From NCBI GenBank assembly GCA_030141605.1, contig JAQGDQ010000724.1, positions 43,491 to 107,490 of the forward strand: 64,000 bases of DNA, given 5' to 3'. Below are positions 58,665-64,000 of this stretch, piece after piece. The DNA is from Tubiluchus corallicola. Lineage: Eukaryota; Priapulida; Priapulimorpha; Priapulimorphida; Tubiluchidae. A program made the position numbers and the translations under genes. The notes below the pieces were generated by a model. The model was not told where the DNA came from and ran no database searches. It was given only the letters and a program-made list of their open reading frames with translations. The number at the start of each line of letters is the position of its first letter. Position 1 is the stretch's first letter.

Positions 58665-59365
58665 GATGAAATATGAAAATGTCCAGGGGAGCTGTCTTCC
58701 TCCCTTATTAGCTATGTCACTGGATGAAATATGAAAATGTCCAGGGGAGCTGTCTTTTATTAGCTATGCCACTGGATAAAATATGAAAATGTCCGGGGTA
58801 GCCCTCTTGCTCCGTTATTAGCTATGCCACTGGATGAAATATGAAAATGTCCGGGTAGCCCTCTTGCTCCCTTATTAGCTATGCCACTGCATAAAATATG
58901 AAAATATCCGGGGAAGCCCTCTTGCTCCCTTATTAGCTATGCCACTGGATGAAATATGAAAAATGTCCGAGGGAGCCCTCTTGCTCCCTTATTAGCTATG
59001 CCACTGGATGAAATATGAAAATGTCTGGGGGAGCGTTCCTGCTCCCTTATTAGCTATGCCACTGCATAAAATATGAAAATGTCCGGGGAGCCCTCTTGCT
59101 CCTTTATTAGCTATGCCACTCGATGAACTATGAAAATATCCGGGGAAGCCCTCTTGCTCCCTTATTAGCTATGCCACTGGATGAAATATGAAAAATGTCC
59201 GGGGGAGCCCTTCTTGCTCCCTTATTAGCTATGCCACTGGATGAAATATGAAAAATGTCCGGGGGAGCCCTCTTGCTCCTTATTAGCTATGCCACTGGAT
59301 GAAATATGAAAAATGTCCAGGGGAGCCCTCTTGCTCCCTTATTAGCTATGCCACAGGATGAAATA
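58652..59365. repeat. About 58-bp minisatellite built from a hAT terminus, about 13 units
   Basis: agctatgYcactg recurs at 58652, 58710, 58762, 58820, 58877 and on to 59344. Each unit contains the hAT right terminus, the gatgaaat flank and about 35 bp beyond. Confidence 0.92.
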
Positions 59366-60023
59366 TGAAAAGAAAAAATGACAGTTTGGCAAGGCCACTT
59401 CAAATACAGCTGCTTAAATTAACTTTCAGCTTTTGCACCTGAAGTAACTCCTACTTGGCATTTCCAACTGACACCTACTATATGCAATTTAAGGAACTCT
59501 TGACATAGGAACATGGAGTCTTTGGATGCAAGGAGTTTTAGACACAATCTGATTGAGGATCTGATATTTGGACATAGGAAAGTTTAGATAGGTTTACAAA
59601 TTCGGACACTAACGAGCGAGATATAACGAAAGAGATATACTAGTTTAAATATGTACTTGGTTTAAACTGTATTTATTAGTACACAGAAAATTGAAACAAT
59701 GCATACATGAACAGCTGAAATCGTACAAAGGTACTAAGTTATTGGCTAACAGGTTTATAAAAACCCTATATAAAAGTTTCCCACGTAAACACAGTCACAC
59801 TATTAAAAATCATTACAAAATACGATATAACTTTATATATTGGTTGTAGAATAGGAAGTGAAACATGCAAGGAAAAATTAGTGCGAAAATTAGTTGGGGG
59901 CGGATGATACAGGGATCTGACAGAAGAGACAATGAAGTGGACGATTGCTGATACTAGTGTGCTTTTGTAGGACTAGATTTATTACAAATTTTGCTATAGT
60001 TTAATTATCACTTTGATAGACAT
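59366..60023. other. No gene seen
   Basis: AT-rich. No pentraxin continuation or other exon is recognised. Confidence 0.5.
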
Positions 60024-60495
60024 TGTAGCAGACTTAGCATTCTTTTTGTTAATCTTACTTATCGTGCACGAGGCGCCATCTGTGACGTGAATGTAAAGCT
60101 TTTGGTTTTGGCCAGCTTTTCTGTTTGTTACCTGCTAGTCACCTGTCTGTCATTACACACCTGTGCTCTGAACAGTCAGGTTAATCCACTTATGGGAGCT
60201 GTTGAACATTTATGTTATACTGGACATACTAATTATGTTAATAAAGCATTCAGTGGTATTAACCACTGTTTACAGTGTTTTCTGTGACTACATCATTAAC
60301 CTGACTCACTATTATGCTGACATTTGCTGTGGAAAGTTTATTTTTTACAACAGTGAACTGTGGAGGATTAGAAGCCATGCTGTAGCCTATACAGGTACAC
60401 AACTCTGAGCTTGACCTACTTTGCTGTTAACACTGATTGTAGGACAACTACTGCTACGTTGCTGTAAAACTTTAGACTGCTGTGTGGAAATAATA

Positions 60496-62454
60496 ATGTC
60501 ACAGTCTGGAAAGAAGGAACTTTCTCAGCAAGCAGATAGTATTAGTGATGAGAGTAACCCACTGAAAACTGAATCTACTGTCACGGGTACTACTGCAATT
60601 CCTGATTGGCAACAATTTCTAATGCCGTCTGAGAACATTAAAAAGTTAAAAAGAACTAGATCAGGTCAAGTGGCCTACATGACAAGACTGATTAATGTTT
60701 TGAAGTCACTACTACGACAGAATGCCGATTTTGAACTAATAAAGGAAAAGGCCGATTCATTAACAAAGGCCTATGAGGAGGTTCTAAACACTTGTGAGAC
60801 TTTGAAGCAATTAGTGACTGAACAATGTGAATTAGATGAAATATGTGAGTACATGGATGGCAAAAGCTGTGAGTACAGTGTCGTTCAAGCAAACGTGGAG
60901 GCGTATCTACAACAGAAATGGCAACCAAGCCCACATGCAGCACCCTCTCCTGGTAGTGATCATGGATCCGCCCGTTTGCATTCACTCAAGCCACCGGAAG
61001 TGCCCGCACCACCGGGTAGCGATCATGGATCCGCCCTCACACGCTCATCACAGGCAAACTCGCGACGCAGCGTGAGTTCAAGCGCTAAAATAAAGGTGGA
61101 TGCCTATAAAGCAAAACTAAAGCTTGAACAGTTGCAAGGTGAACAAATGCTAAAACAACAACAGTTGCAAAGTGAACAAGTGCTAAGACAACAACAGTTG
61201 AAAATTGTACAAGAGTGTGAAAAACTTAGAGCAGAGACTGATTTTAAGATAGCAACAGAGAGTTTGCGAATTTTGCAGGAAGAAGAAAGAGATGCAAATT
61301 CAGTTGAGTTGCATTCACACTTGTCTCACATGACACCTGCACATGGAACTGCCCACCACAGATCGCAAGGGCGTTCCCAGGATAAAGCCAGACAAACAGC
61401 AAGGAATGCAGGTGCATTCACAAGTGCAGACACACTCGTTCATGTGAACCCAACTTCTCGTGTTGTTGACGGGGCTCAAGTTGCAGAAGGACATGTAACG
61501 CACGACTGTCTTGACGATGCCCAGGTGAGGAATACACCATCTGCATCTAATGTCAATGTTATCAGGGAGATGGCAGATGCAATAAAACGAGGTTTTTCTT
61601 TACCTGCATCAGCGCTAACTGAATTTAATGGTGATCCAACTGATTATCATCGTTTTCTATGCTCATTTGAGGCCAACGTTGAATCAAAATGCAGCGACGA
61701 TGGAGAAAAATTGCACTTCTTACAACGATATACAACTGGTAAGGCTTATGAGCTGATTAAAAACTGTGTGACGCTGCAACCAAGTGAAGGCTTCTTGAAA
61801 GCAAAGAAGCTTTTGGAAGAGCGTTTTGGCTCTCCTTATGTGATAGCCCGAGCATACATTAATGGATTAATTGATGGACCAGAGTTCAAGGTCAGTGACA
61901 GGAAAGGGCTTCAAGATTATGCTGATAAACTGGTTGATTGCCGAGATGCTTTAGGGCGTCTAGGTTATCACGCGGATATTAATGCTTCTGATAATTTAAA
62001 GAAGATTGTGAGGCGGTTACCAATGCAATGGCGAAGCCAGTGGTTAAGTACGCTCACTGAAGAAGATGACTCTAATAATCAACATCATATTAAGGAAGCC
62101 ACGTTTGCAGATTTAGTGTATTTCGTTTGCAAGAAGGCCAAAGCAAGCAACCACCCAGTCTTCGGTGACATATTTGAGAGCAGCAAACAATTATCCTCTA
62201 GAGGTGTTTCTGGGAAAAGGATGGAAAGGAGCAAAAGTACAAAGGTCTTCAACACCGAATTGGCAAGGCAAAATGCTAAATGTCCAATGTGTCTTAGAGA
62301 CCACAGTTTGGAAGACTGCACTGATTTTAAGAAGAATGTTACCGATGACAGATTCCAATTTGTTTTTAAAAAGAAGCTTTGCATAAATTGCTTTAAGCCA
62401 GATCATAGATCGAAGATGCCCTCTAGGAATGAAGTGCAAAGACACGAACTGTAA
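60496..62454 (+). CDS. BEL/Pao gag-like protein
   Basis: ATG at 60496 gives 652 residues, a better start than the upstream non-ATG extension. After a variable N-terminus comes a coiled-coil-prone Gln/Glu/Leu stretch (KLKLEQLQGEQMLKQQQLQS). Next is the DUF1759-type gag domain: LTEFNGDPTDYHRFLCSFEA, GKAYELI, LLEERFGSPYVIARAYINGL. The last part is a zinc-knuckle region, CPMCLRDHSLEDC and CINCFKPDHRSK. In related elements this region continues directly into protease. Here the frame ends at 62452-62454 and the continuation is in the +1 frame from about 62417. Confidence 0.88.
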   Translation: MSQSGKKELSQQADSISDESNPLKTESTVTGTTAIPDWQQFLMPSENIKKLKRTRSGQVAYMTRLINVLKSLLRQNADFELIKEKADSLTKAYEEVLNTCETLKQLVTEQCELDEICEYMDGKSCEYSVVQANVEAYLQQKWQPSPHAAPSPGSDHGSARLHSLKPPEVPAPPGSDHGSALTRSSQANSRRSVSSSAKIKVDAYKAKLKLEQLQGEQMLKQQQLQSEQVLRQQQLKIVQECEKLRAETDFKIATESLRILQEEERDANSVELHSHLSHMTPAHGTAHHRSQGRSQDKARQTARNAGAFTSADTLVHVNPTSRVVDGAQVAEGHVTHDCLDDAQVRNTPSASNVNVIREMADAIKRGFSLPASALTEFNGDPTDYHRFLCSFEANVESKCSDDGEKLHFLQRYTTGKAYELIKNCVTLQPSEGFLKAKKLLEERFGSPYVIARAYINGLIDGPEFKVSDRKGLQDYADKLVDCRDALGRLGYHADINASDNLKKIVRRLPMQWRSQWLSTLTEEDDSNNQHHIKEATFADLVYFVCKKAKASNHPVFGDIFESSKQLSSRGVSGKRMERSKSTKVFNTELARQNAKCPMCLRDHSLEDCTDFKKNVTDDRFQFVFKKKLCINCFKPDHRSKMPSRNEVQRHEL

Positions 62455-64000
62455 AACACGCACAAAGCATCACCAAATGTTGCATCCATTACCGAGGTTT
62501 GGTCGTGGTGGCATAACCGAAAGACGACAACAACCAGGGCAGCAAAAGACACCTAGTGTTTCATACAATCCGCCAAACGGAGCCGGGCCAAGTAAAATCG
62601 ATGACCACTCTGGAGGTACTGGTACTGTAGTGGTCGCTGAAGTCACTGAGACTGAGAATCGTAATGTACCAGAATTGAGGAGTTGTAATTCTACACAGTT
62701 TGTCGATCCTGGCTGTTTTCTACAAGTTGTTCCTGTAACTGTTAAGTCGGAATTGAACGGTAGAACTGTTACAACATTAGCAATGCTGGACAGTTGTTCA
62801 AGCTCTTGCCTTTGTGAGCAAAAGCTTCTGCAATACCTCAATGTTGAAGGTTCCAAAGGTACAGTGTCCATAACTACTGTGTGTGGAAAAGAGCAGCGAC
62901 AAGTTGAGAAAATTGACTTGCTAGTGTCTGGAATCGACTGCGATGAGTATATCAAATTACCAAGTGTAGCAGCTATGAATTGTTTAAATTTGAGTTCCAC
63001 AAAGTGTCCAAAAAGGGTGGAGCTGAACACCTTTGAGCACTTGAAGTCCATTCCGTTCTACACAGCTGACATCAATGAGGTTACGCTAATGATAGGCACA
63101 AATGCAACGCGATGTTTTCTAGTCTATGAGACAAGATCAGGTAGTAATGATGAACCCATAGCAGTTAGAGGTCCGCTGGGCTGGTCCATATTGGTAGGAA
63201 CATCAAATAGTTTGCAGTGCACTAGCAATTACACGAAGACTGAGGATGGTGATATGTTGCTTAAACAAGTTCAAAAGTTTTGGGAAATGGATTCCTGTGG
63301 TGTTGTCAGAGAGGCAAAGGTTGGCATGTCAGTAGAAGATGCACAGGCATTAAAAGTTACTACTGATTCTGCACAGCTCATTGATGGACATTACCAGTTT
63401 AAGATTCCATTTCGTCAAGATCCACCTAAATTGCCTAACAACAGGCATGTAGCCTTAAGAAACTTCTTAATGCTGGAAAGGAAATTTGAAAAGGATAGCG
63501 ATTACATGGAACTATATAAGAAGGCCATGAGTGACAATATCCAGAAAGGCTACGCAAAGCAGGTAGATGAAGAATATTCTGGAATTCGTCAAGATGGTGA
63601 TGGTAAGAATCCCATATACTGGTATTTACCCCACCATGGAGTATTTCACCCTAGGAAGCCAAACAAGATCCGTGTTGTTTTTAATTGCTCCTGCAAGTGC
63701 AATGGCATATCTCTGAATGATGTTATAATGTCTGGACCGAATCTGACATCAAATTTATTAGATGTATTGCTACGGTTCCGAGAGCATGAAGTTGCTATTT
63801 GTGCAGACATCGAGGGCATGTTCAACCAGGTCCTCGTAGATCCTTCACAGTATGACATGCTGAGATTCTTGTGGTATGATGATGGCGCTCAGATTGGCGA
63901 CAGTCCAGTAGACTACCACATGTCTGTTCACTTGTTTGGTTGTATCTCATCACCATTTTGTGCCAATCTGGCAGTCAGAAAGACAGCTGATGACAATGCT
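62417..64000 (+). CDS. BEL/Pao pol: protease and reverse transcriptase (partial)
   Basis: The frame is open from TGC at 62417 to the window end. It first completes the zinc knuckles (CPLGMKCKDTNCKTRTKHHQ). A Pao-type aspartic protease follows, with AMLDSCSSSCLCEQKL, where the usual D-S/T-G reads D-S-C. Then come a linker with RGPLGWSILVG and the reverse transcriptase with YLPHHGVFHP, RVVFNCSC and ADIEGMFNQVLVDP, which holds the first catalytic Asp, then LRFLWYDD. The second catalytic motif is beyond 64000. The 193-codon minus-strand ORF at 62470-63051 is an antisense shadow. Confidence 0.87.

Larger units (their letters stand above)
60024..64000 (+). mobile_element. BEL/Pao LTR retrotransposon, 5' part (runs off the window)
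   Basis: A leader with probable LTR sequence is followed by gag (from 60496) and pol (from 62417) with BEL/Pao-type protease and reverse transcriptase, all well preserved. A TG at 60024, an AATAAA at 60239-60244 and a TATA-poor leader fit an LTR. Its right end and the primer site are not certain. The 3' half, including the RT catalytic box, RNase H and integrase, lies beyond the window. Confidence 0.88.

Noticed and set aside
62470-63051. 193-codon minus-strand ORF
   Set aside because: It lies opposite the conserved BEL pol frame and has no recognisable motif. It is antisense shadow.

Overview
The window is AT-rich nuclear DNA of a multicellular animal, almost certainly an invertebrate. The evidence is GT-AG spliceosomal introns, extracellular-matrix modules (collagen, Kunitz, calcium-binding EGF, pentraxin), a BEL/Pao retroelement (a clade known only from animals) and heavy loading with Gypsy, LINE, hAT and pogo/Tigger-like elements and minisatellites. 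The phylum cannot be fixed from the sequence alone. All splice sites and exon joins below are my reading of the sequence, without transcript data.

Layout. 1-5.1 kb: a decayed Gypsy retrotransposon with unusually short terminal repeats, followed by a 20-bp minisatellite. 5.1-14 kb: no convincing gene; a truncated LTR with a heat-shock-type element, a 65-bp and a 62-bp satellite (the latter split by a 1.28-kb LTR-like insertion with a perfect target duplication), and copies of dispersed repeat families. 14.06-17.26 kb: a predicted three-exon secreted collagen. 17.3-21.4 kb: a small hAT element, a degenerate telomere-like array and a 1.45-kb satellite of 39-bp units. 21.4-22.6 kb: an intact, intronless ACAA2-type thiolase. 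22.6-28.8 kb: mostly intergenic or intronic, with a LINE 3' end. 28.8-57.8 kb: a long series of plus-strand exons, one Kunitz-like exon, 21 calcium-binding EGF exons (20 of them exactly 123 nt, all phase 1-1) and two exons of a pentraxin domain. 57.9-59.4 kb: a hAT element carrying a LINE insertion, whose right terminus has been amplified into a minisatellite. 60.0-64.0 kb: the 5' half of a BEL/Pao retrotransposon that runs off the window.

How it fits together. Every exon junction from the signal-peptide exon at 14065 to the first pentraxin exon is phase 1, so a single transcript (signal peptide, collagen, Kunitz, about 21 EGF, pentraxin) with the thiolase nested in an intron is possible. So is a separate short collagen gene ending at 17258 next to an EGF-pentraxin gene whose 5' end I cannot place. 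The EGF array shows ongoing exon turnover: near-identical exons with homologous introns, a fossil EGF exon, and an exon whose acceptor half is repeated six times in 80-bp units. The introns are filled by MITEs, minisatellites and a solo LTR with a perfect heat-shock element.
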